Assembly: GCF_030418315.1 (NCBI RefSeq)
Contig: NZ_JAUHPV010000008.1
Location: 62,001-126,000, forward strand
DNA: 64,000 bases
Direction: 5' to 3'
Origin: Demequina zhanjiangensis
GTDB taxonomy: Bacteria > Actinomycetota > Actinomycetes > Actinomycetales > Demequinaceae
The position numbers and the translations under genes are program-made. Positions 1 through 9,031 of the stretch are shown piece after piece. The notes beneath the pieces were generated by a model that was given only the letters and a program-made list of their open reading frames with translations, was not told where the DNA came from and searched no databases. Position 1 is the stretch's first letter. Every line of letters starts with the position of its first letter.

Positions 1-1253
1 TTGACGAAGGTGAGCAGCGACAGCGCGATCGCCACGACGATCCCCTCGAGGACGCCGAACACGAGCACGCCGACGAGGGCGAGCATCGACAGTCCCGCGT
101 CCACACGGTTCCGGCGCCACAGCGTCATCAGGCCCGGCGCGTCGATGAGGGTCAGCGCGGCACCGATGACCACGGCCGCGAGCGCGGCCTGCGGGAGGTA
201 GCGCGTGAGGTCGGGCACGAGCAGCATGAACAGCGCTACGAGGATCGCGCTGACCACGCCCGTCAGCTGGGTGCGGGCCCCCGCGTCCTGCGCCACCGGC
301 GTGCGAGACGACGACGCTGACACGGGGAAGCCGCCGAGCAGCCCCGTCGCCACGTTGGCGGCGCCGATCCCCCTCAGCTCGGCGCTGCCGCTCACCGTCT
401 CACCCCGGCGCGCGGCGAGAGTTCGGGACAGCACGGCGCTGTCGGTGAAGGACACGAGGGCGATGGCGGCGGCTGCGGCGAGCAGCTCTCCGGCGTCGGC
501 CCAGGTCACGCCCCCGAGCGCAGGTGCTGGCAGTCCCTGGGGCAGGGATCCGACGACGGGCAGGCGGTCCTGCAGGCCGGCCAGCCAGACCGTCACCACC
601 GCGACGACGACCGCCACGAGCACTCCAGGTACACGCGACCGCAGGCGCCGCAGCACGACAATCACCGCGAGCGACCCGAGCCCGATCACGGCAGCAGTAG
701 GAAGGACGCGCCCTTCGACTATCCCCGACCACGCACCCACGAAGCCCTGCCACGGTCCGTCCGACTCCACGGAGAAGCCCAGCAGCTTCGGCACCTGCGA
801 GACGATCACGATCACCGCGATCGCGTTGAGATAGCCGATCCTGACCGGCTTGGACAGCAGGTCCGTCACGAACCCGAGCCTCAGCACACCGCCGAGCAGC
901 ATGAGCGCCCCGACCATGATCGCGAGCAGGCCCGCGAGCGCCACGGCCCGGCTCTCGGAGCCGACGGCGAGGGGCAGGATCGCGGCCGCGATGATCGGCG
1001 CGAGCGCGGAGTCGGGTGCGAGCACCAGGATGCGTGACGGTCCGAAGACCGCGTAGGCGAGCAGCGGCACGATCGACGCGTAGAGCCCGGTGACGGGAGG
1101 AAGGCCTGCCACCTGCGCGTAGCCCATGCCGGCCGGGATCATCAACGCGGTGACCACGATGCCGGCACGCACGTCAGGCCAGAGCCAGGCGCGGCGGTAC
1201 TCGCGCACGACTCGCACGCCGGGCACCCATCGCGCCACGCCAGTCACCGCCAT
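1..1253 (-). CDS. SulP/SLC26-family anion transporter, C-terminus beyond window edge
   Basis: The reading frame opens with ATG at 1253 behind a strong GGAGG placed six bases upstream. It stays open to base 1, so about 417 residues are visible and the 3' end is missing. The N-terminus runs through a cytoplasmic lead into membrane segments and carries the SulP hallmark around residues 40-60 (PAGMGYAQVAGLPPVTGLYA), followed by FGPSRILVLAPDSALAP. Later there is a segment like FTDSAVLSRTLAARRGETV and a GGFPVSASSSRTPVA motif, both typical of SulP transporters. These proteins move sulfate, bicarbonate or other anions across the cytoplasmic membrane and usually end in a STAS domain, which would lie off the window. 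Substrate cannot be assigned. It is divergent from the oxidoreductase at 1323. Confidence 0.9.
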   Translation of the reverse strand, partial: MAVTGVARWVPGVRVVREYRRAWLWPDVRAGIVVTALMIPAGMGYAQVAGLPPVTGLYASIVPLLAYAVFGPSRILVLAPDSALAPIIAAAILPLAVGSESRAVALAGLLAIMVGALMLLGGVLRLGFVTDLLSKPVRIGYLNAIAVIVIVSQVPKLLGFSVESDGPWQGFVGAWSGIVEGRVLPTAAVIGLGSLAVIVVLRRLRSRVPGVLVAVVVAVVTVWLAGLQDRLPVVGSLPQGLPAPALGGVTWADAGELLAAAAAIALVSFTDSAVLSRTLAARRGETVSGSAELRGIGAANVATGLLGGFPVSASSSRTPVAQDAGARTQLTGVVSAILVALFMLLVPDLTRYLPQAALAAVVIGAALTLIDAPGLMTLWRRNRVDAGLSMLALVGVLVFGVLEGIVVAIALSLLTFV

Positions 1254-1322
1254 CGGCAACCTCCTACCTCCATCTTCTCGTGATCAGGAATGACCCGCGC
1301 GCCGCGGCCGTTGGTTCATGAC

Positions 1323-2300
1323 ATGAGAAGCATCGTGCATCACGAGTTCGGCGACCCAACCTCCGTCCTGTCCGTCGAGGAGGCCCCGCTGCCCGAGCCT
1401 GGCCCCGGCGAAGCGCGCGTCCGACTCCTGCTGTCGCCCATCCACAACCACGACCTCTGGACGGTGCGAGGCACCTACGGCTACAAGCCCGAGCTGCCCG
1501 CCCGCGCAGGCACCGAGGCCGTGGGCGTCGTCGACGCTCTGGGCGAGGGAGTCGAGGGTCTCGAGGTCGGCCAACGAGTCGCGACGGGAGGCACGTTCGG
1601 AGTCTGGTCCGAGCAGTTCCTCGCGAAGGCGGCCGCGCTCATCCCCGTGCCCGACGGCATTCCAGACGAGGCGGCAGCCCAGCTCGTCGCGATGCCCTTC
1701 TCCGCGATCAGCCTGCTCGACTCCCTGGGGCTCGAGGAGGGCGACTGGATGATCCAGAACGCCGCCAACGGCGCCGTGGGCCGCCTCGTCGCGCAGCTCG
1801 CACCCTCGCGCGGCATCCACGTGATCGGGCTCGTGCGCCGCGCCGACGGCGTGGCCGAACTGGCGGCCGCGGGCATCGACCAGGTCGTCGCTACCGACAG
1901 CGAAGGCTGGCAGGACGAGGTGCGCCGCCTCGCGGGCGACTCCCCGCTCAAGGTCGGCATCGACTCCCTCGGCGGCGACGCGTCGGGCGATGTCCTCAGC
2001 CTCCTCGGCGAGGAAGGGACGCTGATCTCCTTCGGAGCCATGGCGTCCCCCACCATGAATGTCTCCTCAGGCGACGTCATCTTCAAGCAGGCCACGGTCA
2101 AGGGCTTCTGGGGCAGCAAGGTCAGCGCGGCCATGCCGGCAGATGACCGCCGACGCCTCATGGGCGAGCTCATGGCCCGCCTCGCCGACGGCACCCTCAC
2201 GCTCCCCGTCGGAGCGCTCTACCCGCTGGATCAGATCGGCGCGGCGGCCGCCGCGAACTTCGAGCCCGGACGCACCGGGAAGATCCTGCTGATGCCGTGA
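1323..2300 (+). CDS. Zinc-free MDR-family oxidoreductase (quinone oxidoreductase-like)
   Basis: This 325-residue protein has the medium-chain dehydrogenase/reductase layout. A GroES-like N-terminal fold begins MRSIVHHEFGDPTSVLSVEE and a Rossmann domain follows, with AANGAVGRLVAQLAPSRG as the NAD(P)H-binding turn. The catalytic and structural zinc cysteines of alcohol dehydrogenases are absent, which fits the quinone oxidoreductase / 2-enoyl thioester reductase branch. The substrate is unknown. I prefer ATG 1323 because homologues begin directly with this strand. An in-frame ATG at 1290 would add eleven residues of no family likeness, and neither start has a good ribosome site. Confidence 0.88.
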   Translation: MRSIVHHEFGDPTSVLSVEEAPLPEPGPGEARVRLLLSPIHNHDLWTVRGTYGYKPELPARAGTEAVGVVDALGEGVEGLEVGQRVATGGTFGVWSEQFLAKAAALIPVPDGIPDEAAAQLVAMPFSAISLLDSLGLEEGDWMIQNAANGAVGRLVAQLAPSRGIHVIGLVRRADGVAELAAAGIDQVVATDSEGWQDEVRRLAGDSPLKVGIDSLGGDASGDVLSLLGEEGTLISFGAMASPTMNVSSGDVIFKQATVKGFWGSKVSAAMPADDRRRLMGELMARLADGTLTLPVGALYPLDQIGAAAAANFEPGRTGKILLMP

Positions 2301-2328
2301 CTCCGCGACCCTCGGGGCCCGCGGTCGA

Positions 2329-2925
2329 TTAGGCGTCGACGAGCTCCGGCTCCTCGACCTGCTCCACGTCCTTGGCGGCCGGGAAGATGATCTTGAAGAC
2401 CGGGAAGTAGATCACCAGCTGCACGCCGCCGTTGATGACGGTGACGAGGATGTTGTAGATCGCGGGGTCCACGTACTCGCGCAGGATCGGCACGTAGAGG
2501 CTCATCAGCAGGCTGCACGCCATGGTGATGAGCACGAGCGCGACGACGTACCAGGACAGCTGGAACCAGACGTTGCCCTTCGACTTGAAGGTGACGTTGC
2601 GCTGCAGCGGGAAGTTCACGCCCTGCGAGATCACAAGCATGAGCACGAACGCCACGAAGTAGCTGAGGCCGCCCAATGCATCGCCGGTGACCGGGTAGTC
2701 GAAGACGTACGTGTCGATGGGGCCGAGGCTGACGTGCAGGAACTGCGCCGGAACCGCGCCCCACCCCGTCGTCTCGAAGAGCAGCACCGGCAGGAAGGTC
2801 AGCAGCAGGTACTGGAGAGCGGCCACCAGGAAGGACAGACCGGAGAACTTCGCCATCTCCGCGATCAGCGTGTGGGAGGCGCTGAAGTCCTGCCACCACT
2901 GCGCGATCCGCTGTGCGAGCTGCAT
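2329..2925 (-). CDS. GtrA-like family membrane protein
   Basis: A 198-residue integral membrane protein with four predicted membrane segments. Between the second pair lies the GtrA signature, seen here as NFPLQRNVTFKSKG around residue 105. GtrA proteins are implicated in moving polyprenyl-linked sugars across the membrane or in assisting cell-envelope glycosylation. No glycosyltransferase lies next to it, so its partner is unknown. The C-terminus is a short acidic tail (KDVEQVEEPELVDA). It converges on the oxidoreductase that ends at 2300, with 28 bases between the stop codons. Confidence 0.82.
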   Translation of the reverse strand: MQLAQRIAQWWQDFSASHTLIAEMAKFSGLSFLVAALQYLLLTFLPVLLFETTGWGAVPAQFLHVSLGPIDTYVFDYPVTGDALGGLSYFVAFVLMLVISQGVNFPLQRNVTFKSKGNVWFQLSWYVVALVLITMACSLLMSLYVPILREYVDPAIYNILVTVINGGVQLVIYFPVFKIIFPAAKDVEQVEEPELVDA

Positions 2926-3135
2926 CTGCCGTGTCCTCCTGATCGTGGGCCGCCGGAGCGCCCGGCCCGACGCACGCTAATGCACTTCTGCTCCCCAGCG
3001 GCCGCCGGTTTCTCAACCTGTCGGCAGGGCGTCATGATCTGCGCGCTACGCCCGCGGTAGAGCCCAGCACCGATCCGGACGACACTTGACTCCGAACCCG
3101 TCTCGAGCGGCGGAACCGCCGCCGGCGAAGGTGAG

Positions 3136-4143
3136 GTGTCCCCGGTGATCGATCCCACGGCTGCGGCCTACGCGCTGCTTCTCGGCGCGGTGGCGGCGTT
3201 CAACCCGTGCGGCTTCGCGCTGCTCCCCGCGTACGTGACGGTGATCGTCACGGGTACGGCCGACGAGCGGGTCGGCAGGGCTGTCGCGATGCGGCGCGCG
3301 ATCGGCTTCGGTGCGGCGATGACCCTCGCCTTCACCGCGGTCTTCCTCGTCTTCGGACTCCTGTTCGGCGCCGTCAACGCAGGCCTGCAGGGCTCGATCC
3401 TGCCCTACGTCTCCTACGTGACAGTGGCGATCGGCGCGGCGCTGGTCGTGCTCGGCGCCGTCGTCGCGTGGAAGGGCGAGCTGCGGGGCCCTGGCCTGTC
3501 GATGCGCGGCTCAGCTCCGGGCCGTTCCTTCGCCTCGCAGCTCGCCTACGGCGCCGCATTCGCCGTCGCGTCGCTGAGCTGCACGATCGGACTGTTCCTC
3601 GGCGTCGTGGCGCAGTCGCTCGCGGCGCCGGGCGCCGTTGCCGCCGTGGTGCCCTTCGTGGCCTACGGCGTGGGCATGGGCGCGAGCATCCTCACCGTCT
3701 CGATGCTCGCTGCCCTCGCGGGTGCGCAGGCGGCCGCGACGCTGCGTTCGCGCACGCCGCTGCTGATGCGGATCGGAGGCGTGCTGATGATCGCGGCGGG
3801 CCTCTACGTGCTCGTCTTCGGCCTTGCGGAGGTGCTCCCGCACTTCGGCATCCGCGCCCTTGACCCTGTGCTGCTGACCACGGCGCAGTGGCAGTCGACC
3901 GTGTCCGCCTGGATCGCGTCCTGGGGGACGACGCTGCTTGTCGCGGCCGTCATCGCCGTCGCGGTCGCGGTCGTCGTGGTGCTCGTCGCGGCCCGGCGTC
4001 AGGAAAGGGCCTCGGTGCCGGTCGCCGCTGGCGGAGCCGACGCTCACGAAGGCTCGGCCGCCTCGTCCGATGACCGCGTGGTCACCGCGGACCCGACGAC
4101 GCTCAGCGCCATCCGCGACGCGATCGGACGCGCGGAGCGCTGA
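3136..4143 (+). CDS. CcdA/DsbD-like thiol-disulfide transmembrane protein
   Basis: A 335-residue protein with multiple membrane segments. It carries the paired membrane cysteines of the CcdA/DsbD electron carriers: one in AAFNPCGFALLPAY (Cys25) and one in SLSCTIGLFLG (near residue 143). Such proteins pass reducing equivalents from cytoplasmic thioredoxin to extracytoplasmic thioredoxin-like partners. The convergent gene 12 bases away encodes a TlpA-like lipoprotein, the expected partner. The GTG at 3136 almost touches the AAGGTGAG ribosome site, so GTG 3145, nine bases beyond it, may be the true start. The C-terminus has an extra hydrophobic segment and a charged tail. Confidence 0.88.
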   Translation: MSPVIDPTAAAYALLLGAVAAFNPCGFALLPAYVTVIVTGTADERVGRAVAMRRAIGFGAAMTLAFTAVFLVFGLLFGAVNAGLQGSILPYVSYVTVAIGAALVVLGAVVAWKGELRGPGLSMRGSAPGRSFASQLAYGAAFAVASLSCTIGLFLGVVAQSLAAPGAVAAVVPFVAYGVGMGASILTVSMLAALAGAQAAATLRSRTPLLMRIGGVLMIAAGLYVLVFGLAEVLPHFGIRALDPVLLTTAQWQSTVSAWIASWGTTLLVAAVIAVAVAVVVVLVAARRQERASVPVAAGGADAHEGSAASSDDRVVTADPTTLSAIRDAIGRAER

Positions 4144-4155
4144 CCTCCCAGTGGG

Positions 4156-4797
4156 TCAGGACGCCGCGAGCTTCTCCGCCGCCGCCACGATGCCATCCGC
4201 GTCGGTCGCCCCCGGCATCACCTCGACGCTGCCATCGTCATCGATGAGGACGAGCGCCGGCTGGTACGAGACCCCGAAGTTCGCCCACAGGGTGCCATCG
4301 TCGTCGAACAGGTGCGGGAAGCCGTCGACCCCGTACTCGTCGACGAAGGCCTGGGCGTCCGCGACGTCCGACTTGCCCGGCAGACCGTAGAAGCCGACCC
4401 CCTCGGGGAGGCGCGAGGCGGCGTCGACCACCTCGGGCGCCTCCGCCTGGCACGTGGGGCACCATGAGGCCCACACCCAGATCAGCGTGTCCTGGCCCGC
4501 GAGGCTCGCGCCGTCGAACGTCGCGCCGTCGGCGAGGAGCGTGGTCGTGAACTGGAGCTGCTCGGGGACGTCGGCGGCCGCCTCGTCCATGGTGTCGTCG
4601 GACATCGACTCCTCGTCCATCGCATCGTCCGTCATGGCGTCGCCGGACTCCATGGCGTCGTGCGTCGCCGACATCTCGGCGTCGGGCGTCGACGCAGGCT
4701 CCGCACCTGGCGACGCGCAGGCCGCGAGCGCGAAGGCGGCACCCCCGAGGAGGGCTGCACGGACGACGGGGGCGGGGACTGTGCGCAGAGTGTTCAT
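4156..4797 (-). CDS. TlpA/DsbE-like thioredoxin-fold lipoprotein
   Basis: A 213-residue exported lipoprotein. A short signal peptide ends in the lipobox LAAC (Cys27), followed by an acidic, methionine-rich linker at residues 35-75. A thioredoxin-like domain then carries the active site WCPTC (Cys113 and Cys116) and a cis-proline region near GVSYQPALVLID. It resembles the actinobacterial Mpt53/DsbE-type oxidoreductases that work outside the membrane. It probably exchanges electrons with the convergently encoded CcdA-like protein. The Met/Asp-rich linker is unusual and reminiscent of metal-binding low-complexity segments; its role is unknown. Confidence 0.88.
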   Translation of the reverse strand: MNTLRTVPAPVVRAALLGGAAFALAACASPGAEPASTPDAEMSATHDAMESGDAMTDDAMDEESMSDDTMDEAAADVPEQLQFTTTLLADGATFDGASLAGQDTLIWVWASWCPTCQAEAPEVVDAASRLPEGVGFYGLPGKSDVADAQAFVDEYGVDGFPHLFDDDGTLWANFGVSYQPALVLIDDDGSVEVMPGATDADGIVAAAEKLAAS

Positions 4798-4880
4798 ACG
4801 AACCGTTCGGAGACGTGGGGACCGGGGACGGGTCGTCGGTCAGGAATCGACCCGCTCCGATTTTCTCACGGCCGGGAACG

Positions 4881-5897
4881 TCACGCTCGGGGCTGCTGCT
4901 GGGTGATGCAGTGGATGCCGCCGCCGCGCGCGAAGAGCGGGCGCGCGTCCACCTGGACGATCTCCCTCCCCGGGTACTCGGCAGCGAGGATGTCGCGTGC
5001 GACCGCGTCATTCGGGTCATCGAACGCGCACAGCACCACTCCCCCGTTCGCGACGTAGTGGTTGACGTACGAGTAGTCCACCCAGCCCTCGTCGTCCCTC
5101 AGGACCGTGGGCGCAGGCAGGGAGACGACCTCCAGGCGTCGTCCCTGCGCATCGGTGGCCGCCTCGAGGGTCTCCCGGATCTGCCGGGTGACCTCGTAGT
5201 CGGGGTGCGCGGGATCCTGCTGGTCGTGCAGCAGCACCCGGCCCGGCCTCGTGAAGGCCGCGACGATGTCCACGTGACCGCGGGTGCCGAAGCGGTCCGA
5301 GTCGCGAGTGAGGCCCCGCGGCAGCCAGATCACCTTGCGGGCCCCTAGGGTGCGCGCGAGCTCGGCCTCGACATCCGCCTCGGTGAGATCAGGATTCCGG
5401 CCAGGATCCAGCTGCACCGTGCGCGTCACCAGGAACGTGCCCTCGCCATCGGTGTGGATGCCGCCACCCTCGTTCACGAGCGGCGAGTCGATCGCGTCCG
5501 CGCCCGACGCTCCCGTCGCGATCAGGCTCGCATGCTGGTCGTGCTCCCAGTTCGCCCAGTCCTGCGCGCCCCAGCCGTTGAACTGCCAGTTCACCGCACC
5601 CAGCGCCGCATCGCCGTCGGCCCCGAGCACGAACGTCGGCCCGATGTCCCGGTACCAGCCGTCGTCCAGGGCCCCCTCGACCGTGTCCACGGCGGGATCC
5701 AGGAAGCGGTCCGCGACGTCCTTCAGGTGCGCGGGGACGATCATCGTCACCGGCTCGAAAGCGACGATCGCGTTGGCGACCGCGGCCCACGTGCCCCACG
5801 CCTCGTCGGCCCTCTCGCCCAGGGTGTAGTCGGCCGACGGCCACGCCATCCACGCCCGCTCGTGCGGCTCCCACTCGGCCGGCATGGTCCAGGTCAT
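4881..5897 (-). CDS. aguA: Agmatine deiminase
   Basis: A 338-residue peptidyl-arginine-deiminase-fold enzyme that converts agmatine to N-carbamoylputrescine and ammonia. It opens MTWTMPAEWEPHERAWMAWP and contains the family segments NFQ-like WQFNGWG, NEGGGIHTDGEG and TRGHVDIVAAF. It ends in GGGIHCITQQQ, whose cysteine (about residue 330) is the catalytic nucleophile. The start ATG overlaps the stop of the upstream amidase gene by four bases (ATGA), so the two are translationally coupled. An upstream frame extension was rejected because it lies inside the amidase. The usual pathway partner AguB is not next to it. Confidence 0.93.
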   Translation of the reverse strand: MTWTMPAEWEPHERAWMAWPSADYTLGERADEAWGTWAAVANAIVAFEPVTMIVPAHLKDVADRFLDPAVDTVEGALDDGWYRDIGPTFVLGADGDAALGAVNWQFNGWGAQDWANWEHDQHASLIATGASGADAIDSPLVNEGGGIHTDGEGTFLVTRTVQLDPGRNPDLTEADVEAELARTLGARKVIWLPRGLTRDSDRFGTRGHVDIVAAFTRPGRVLLHDQQDPAHPDYEVTRQIRETLEAATDAQGRRLEVVSLPAPTVLRDDEGWVDYSYVNHYVANGGVVLCAFDDPNDAVARDILAAEYPGREIVQVDARPLFARGGGIHCITQQQPRA

Positions 5898-7564
5898 GCG
5901 TGTCCTCCCAGGTACGACGGCGCCTCCCGACCGGGCGCGGCGCGCTCGATCGCGGCGGCGATGCTCAACAGGCGTGCATCGTCCCACGCGCGCCCCGCGA
6001 CGGTGAGCCCGACGGGCATGTGCGTGTCCGACATGACGCCCATCGGCACCGTGACCGTGGGGATCCCCAGATGGCGGATCGCCAGATTGCCGTTCGCGAC
6101 CCACACCCCGTTGCGCCAGGCGAGCTCCGCCGACTCCACGTTCACGTCAGCGTCCGCTGGCCCCACGTCGGCCATCGCGGGGAACAGCACGGCGTCGAAG
6201 CCGTGGTCGTCCATCCAGTCCTCGAGCAGCACCTTGCGGGCGCGCTCCAGCCCCCGCAGACCCTCCGCGAGGAAGGGGATCTGCTGCCACGGCACCACGC
6301 CGTCACGCGCGCGACGCACATAGTCGCCCAGGTCGAACGCGTCGTCCGCGTACCGCGCAGGCAGGTCGGGCGAGTCGTAGCGATCCGGAAGCGCACCCTC
6401 CGGGGCCGGGAAGATCAGCTCGGGGTCCGCGTCGGCCAGGCGAGACAGGCCCGGCTGCCCGTTGACGGCGAGGAACTCGTCCCACGCCCAGATCGACAGG
6501 TCCCACAGCTCACGGGTGAAGAACTCCTCGGGAACCCAGCCGCGCTCCACAAGAGCGCCCGACTCGTAGTCCTCGACCGCCGGGAAGTCCGTCTCGACCA
6601 CCTCAGCGCCCGCGGCCTCGAGCGCCTGGCGCGTGCGCTCCCACAGCGCGATCACCGAGGCACGTGTGCGGATCGGATGCGCCGCCTCGGGCTCACCGTT
6701 GAGGTACATGCGCGGCGCGGCGAACCTCATGCCCGCGAGCGACAAGTCCGAGCGCATGCTGTCGCGGCTCGCCGCCATCTCCTCCGGCGACGGCATGACC
6801 ACCGCATGCTGCATGCGCCACAGGTCGCCACGCGACTCAGGGTCGAAGGCGATGAGGAAAGGCACGAGCTCGTGCATATCCGCCACGGTGCGCGTGTGCG
6901 GCACCACCACGTCCATCGTCGGCACGAGGGGCCAGTTGCCGCGCACCGAGATCAGGCCGCGCGAGGGCGTGTACGCCACGAGACCGTTGCACGACGCGGG
7001 AGCACGACCGCTCGACCAGGTCTCCTCGCCCATCCCGAACGTCGCGAGGCTCGCGGCCGTGGCGGCGCCCGAGCCGTTGGACGAGCCCGACCCGAAGGCC
7101 GAGCTCAGGTACTCGCGGTTGTAGGGACTCTCGGCGCGGCCGTAGAGGCCACGCTGCATCCCGCCGTTCGCCATCGGTGGCATGGTCGTCTTGCCGAGGT
7201 GGATCGCGCCGGCCTTCCGCAGGCGTTCGATCGTGAACGCGTCGCGCGTCGCGACCAGGTCCTTGAAGGCCGGCGACCCGGAAGCGCAGGTCAGGCCCTC
7301 CACCATGTACGAGTCCTTCGCGGTGAAGCAGACGCCGTCCAGCGGACTCAGCGTCTCGCCGCGCGCACGTCGCTCATCCGACGCCCGTGCCGCGTCCAGC
7401 GCGGTCGGATCCAGCACGCAGACGGCGTTCAGCCCATCGGGACCCGCGTCGAGGCGCGCGATCCTGTCCAGGTAGGCCTGGACCAGCTCGACCGCCGTGA
7501 TCTCGCCCGAATCCAAGGCCGCACGCACGTCGGCGATCGAGGCCTCCACCACGTCGAACACCAC
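5894..7564 (-). CDS. Amidase-signature family hydrolase
   Basis: A 556-residue amidase of the Ser-cisSer-Lys family. Lys83 (FTAKDSY), the glycine/serine-rich loop GSGSSNGSGAA (Ser161/Ser162) and a nucleophile-position serine in ETWSSGRAPAS (about Ser185) are all present, although the usual DTGGSIR is replaced by ETWSSGR. The substrate is unknown. Tight coupling to agmatine deiminase suggests it acts on an amide or ureido compound of polyamine or guanidino metabolism. Translation starts at GTG 7564, with GAGAGGGG about a dozen bases upstream. The ATG at 7568 is out of frame. It is longer than most GatA-type proteins (about 480-500). Confidence 0.88.
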   Translation of the reverse strand: MVFDVVEASIADVRAALDSGEITAVELVQAYLDRIARLDAGPDGLNAVCVLDPTALDAARASDERRARGETLSPLDGVCFTAKDSYMVEGLTCASGSPAFKDLVATRDAFTIERLRKAGAIHLGKTTMPPMANGGMQRGLYGRAESPYNREYLSSAFGSGSSNGSGAATAASLATFGMGEETWSSGRAPASCNGLVAYTPSRGLISVRGNWPLVPTMDVVVPHTRTVADMHELVPFLIAFDPESRGDLWRMQHAVVMPSPEEMAASRDSMRSDLSLAGMRFAAPRMYLNGEPEAAHPIRTRASVIALWERTRQALEAAGAEVVETDFPAVEDYESGALVERGWVPEEFFTRELWDLSIWAWDEFLAVNGQPGLSRLADADPELIFPAPEGALPDRYDSPDLPARYADDAFDLGDYVRRARDGVVPWQQIPFLAEGLRGLERARKVLLEDWMDDHGFDAVLFPAMADVGPADADVNVESAELAWRNGVWVANGNLAIRHLGIPTVTVPMGVMSDTHMPVGLTVAGRAWDDARLLSIAAAIERAAPGREAPSYLGGHA

Positions 7565-7631
7565 TCATCACGCCCCTCTCGCGTACTCCCAGGGTGACGC
7601 ACAGAGTAGCGGTTCGCACCGGGGAAGCGGC

Positions 7632-7671
7632 AGGGGGTCGGAGCACGGCTCTCGCCGATCTCCGACCCCCT
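7632..7671 (-). terminator. Probable terminator of the AztD-like gene
   Basis: A 12-bp perfect stem (7632-7643 with 7660-7671, AGGGGGTCGGAG and its complement) around a 16-base loop lies 31 bases past the stop codon of the leftward lipoprotein gene. No clear U-tract follows, as is common in high-GC actinomycetes. Confidence 0.65.
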
Positions 7672-7702
7672 GGTCGTGCTGGTGGGTCCGAACTGTGCCG
7701 GA

Positions 7703-9004
7703 TCAGCCGGTGACACCCACGATCTCGTTCATCTGGACGCCGACCTCCACCGACTTCCAGATCTCACCGCCCACGTAGTCGACGATGTGAACCTCGCCCG
7801 TCGCGGGCTCGGTGACGTACGCCATGCCCGCGAGCACCTCGACTGCGGGGTGGGCCGTCTGCCACTCCTCGGGGATGTCCCACGCGTCGACGACGGGGAT
7901 CTCGGCCGTCACGGCGCCCGTCTCGTCGAGGACGCGGAGCGTGCCGTCGGTGCCCAGCACGAGGACCTGGCCGTCGTCGCCGCGGCGGACGTCGCGCCAC
8001 GTGTACTGCGCCTCGGCCCCACCGAACGGGTCGACGACGCTCATGGTCTCCGCGTCGGTGTCGATCAGGACGATCTCGTGGAGACCGATGCCTGCGTCCG
8101 GGTCGGTCTTGCGGTCGCCGGCGACGATGCTCGAGCCGTCGACCGAGTACAGGTTGCCGGTCCGTGCGTAGTCCAGCCCGGAGTCGATCTTGTGGAAGTG
8201 ATCTCCGTGGAGGATCAGCACACCGTCGTCACAGCCGACCATGACGAGGTGGTCGCCCTCAGCGTCCGCGAAGGCGGTCTCGCCGTGGACTCCAGGACAC
8301 TGAGCGTTCTCGGTGAGCACCTGGTCCTCGGAGTCGAGGAGCATGGCGCCGGTGCGGCCCTCCTCGTCGCCGAGGGTCACCATGAGGTTCCCCTCGTCAG
8401 TGGTGACGGCCACGCCGTGATGCGCCGCGGCGGTCGTGTAGGTGCGGATCGTGTCGAGGTGGCCCTCCTCCACCATGTGCGCCCAGTCGTCGGCGTGGAA
8501 GACCGAGACGTCTCCGGTGCCGTCGTCGAACAGGGTGGTGAGGCCGTCGTGGACGACGACGTGGCCGGGCTGCTCTGCGGCGACCATCAACTCCGTGAGC
8601 GAGGCGGGTCCGGTGAAGTAGTGCGCGTGGTCGCCGTGCGCGCTCGACCACGTGCCCGCGTCGAGCACCTGGAAGCCGCCCGCGGTGGAGACCGCGACGT
8701 GGCGGCCGTCGCCGAGCGGGTTGATCCGGTTGAAGCCCTCGAGCTCCAGGTCGGCCTCGAGCTCGAGGCTGTTCGCGTCGACCACGACGATGCCGCCGTC
8801 GTAGGTCATCACGAGGCGCGGCGTCTGGGCGGACGCCTCGGACGCGCCGTGCTGCGCCTCGCCTTCCTCGTGGGCATGGTCATCGGCGTGCTCCGAGGGC
8901 GACGCGTCGCCAGCGGCATCCGCCGTCGCACAGGCCGTGAGGCCGAGCGCCAGCGCGACGCCGAGCGTGCCGTAGCGCGCCGGAAGGGAAAGGGTGCGGG
9001 ACAT
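7703..9004 (-). CDS. AztD-like zinc-chaperone lipoprotein
   Basis: A 433-residue exported lipoprotein with lipobox LTAC (Cys25). A histidine/acid-rich stretch follows (EHADDHAHEEGEAQHG, residues 38-53), then a beta-propeller-like body with repeated strands such as RLVMTYDGGIVVVDANSLE. This architecture matches AztD, the periplasmic zinc metallochaperone that loads the substrate-binding protein of the AztABC zinc importer. A Zur operator sits upstream at 9135-9149, which supports expression under zinc starvation. No aztABC genes are adjacent, so the partner importer must be elsewhere. A 7-bp hairpin precedes the ribosome site (GAGG at 9011-9014). Confidence 0.82.
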   Translation of the reverse strand: MSRTLSLPARYGTLGVALALGLTACATADAAGDASPSEHADDHAHEEGEAQHGASEASAQTPRLVMTYDGGIVVVDANSLELEADLELEGFNRINPLGDGRHVAVSTAGGFQVLDAGTWSSAHGDHAHYFTGPASLTELMVAAEQPGHVVVHDGLTTLFDDGTGDVSVFHADDWAHMVEEGHLDTIRTYTTAAAHHGVAVTTDEGNLMVTLGDEEGRTGAMLLDSEDQVLTENAQCPGVHGETAFADAEGDHLVMVGCDDGVLILHGDHFHKIDSGLDYARTGNLYSVDGSSIVAGDRKTDPDAGIGLHEIVLIDTDAETMSVVDPFGGAEAQYTWRDVRRGDDGQVLVLGTDGTLRVLDETGAVTAEIPVVDAWDIPEEWQTAHPAVEVLAGMAYVTEPATGEVHIVDYVGGEIWKSVEVGVQMNEIVGVTG

Positions 9005-9014
9005 GGACTACCTC

Positions 9015-9031
9015 GCCCCTGAGGCAGGGGC
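9015..9031 (-). promoter_or_regulatory. Leader hairpin next to the ribosome site of the AztD-like gene
   Basis: A perfect 7-bp stem (9015-9021 with 9025-9031, GCCCCTG and CAGGGGC) has a 3-base loop and lies immediately 5' of the GAGG ribosome site, about ten bases from the start codon. It could modulate translation; this is inference only. Confidence 0.4.

Noticed and set aside
1290-1322. Upstream ATG start for the MDR oxidoreductase
   Set aside because: Adds eleven residues unlike the family and has AGGA with too little spacing.
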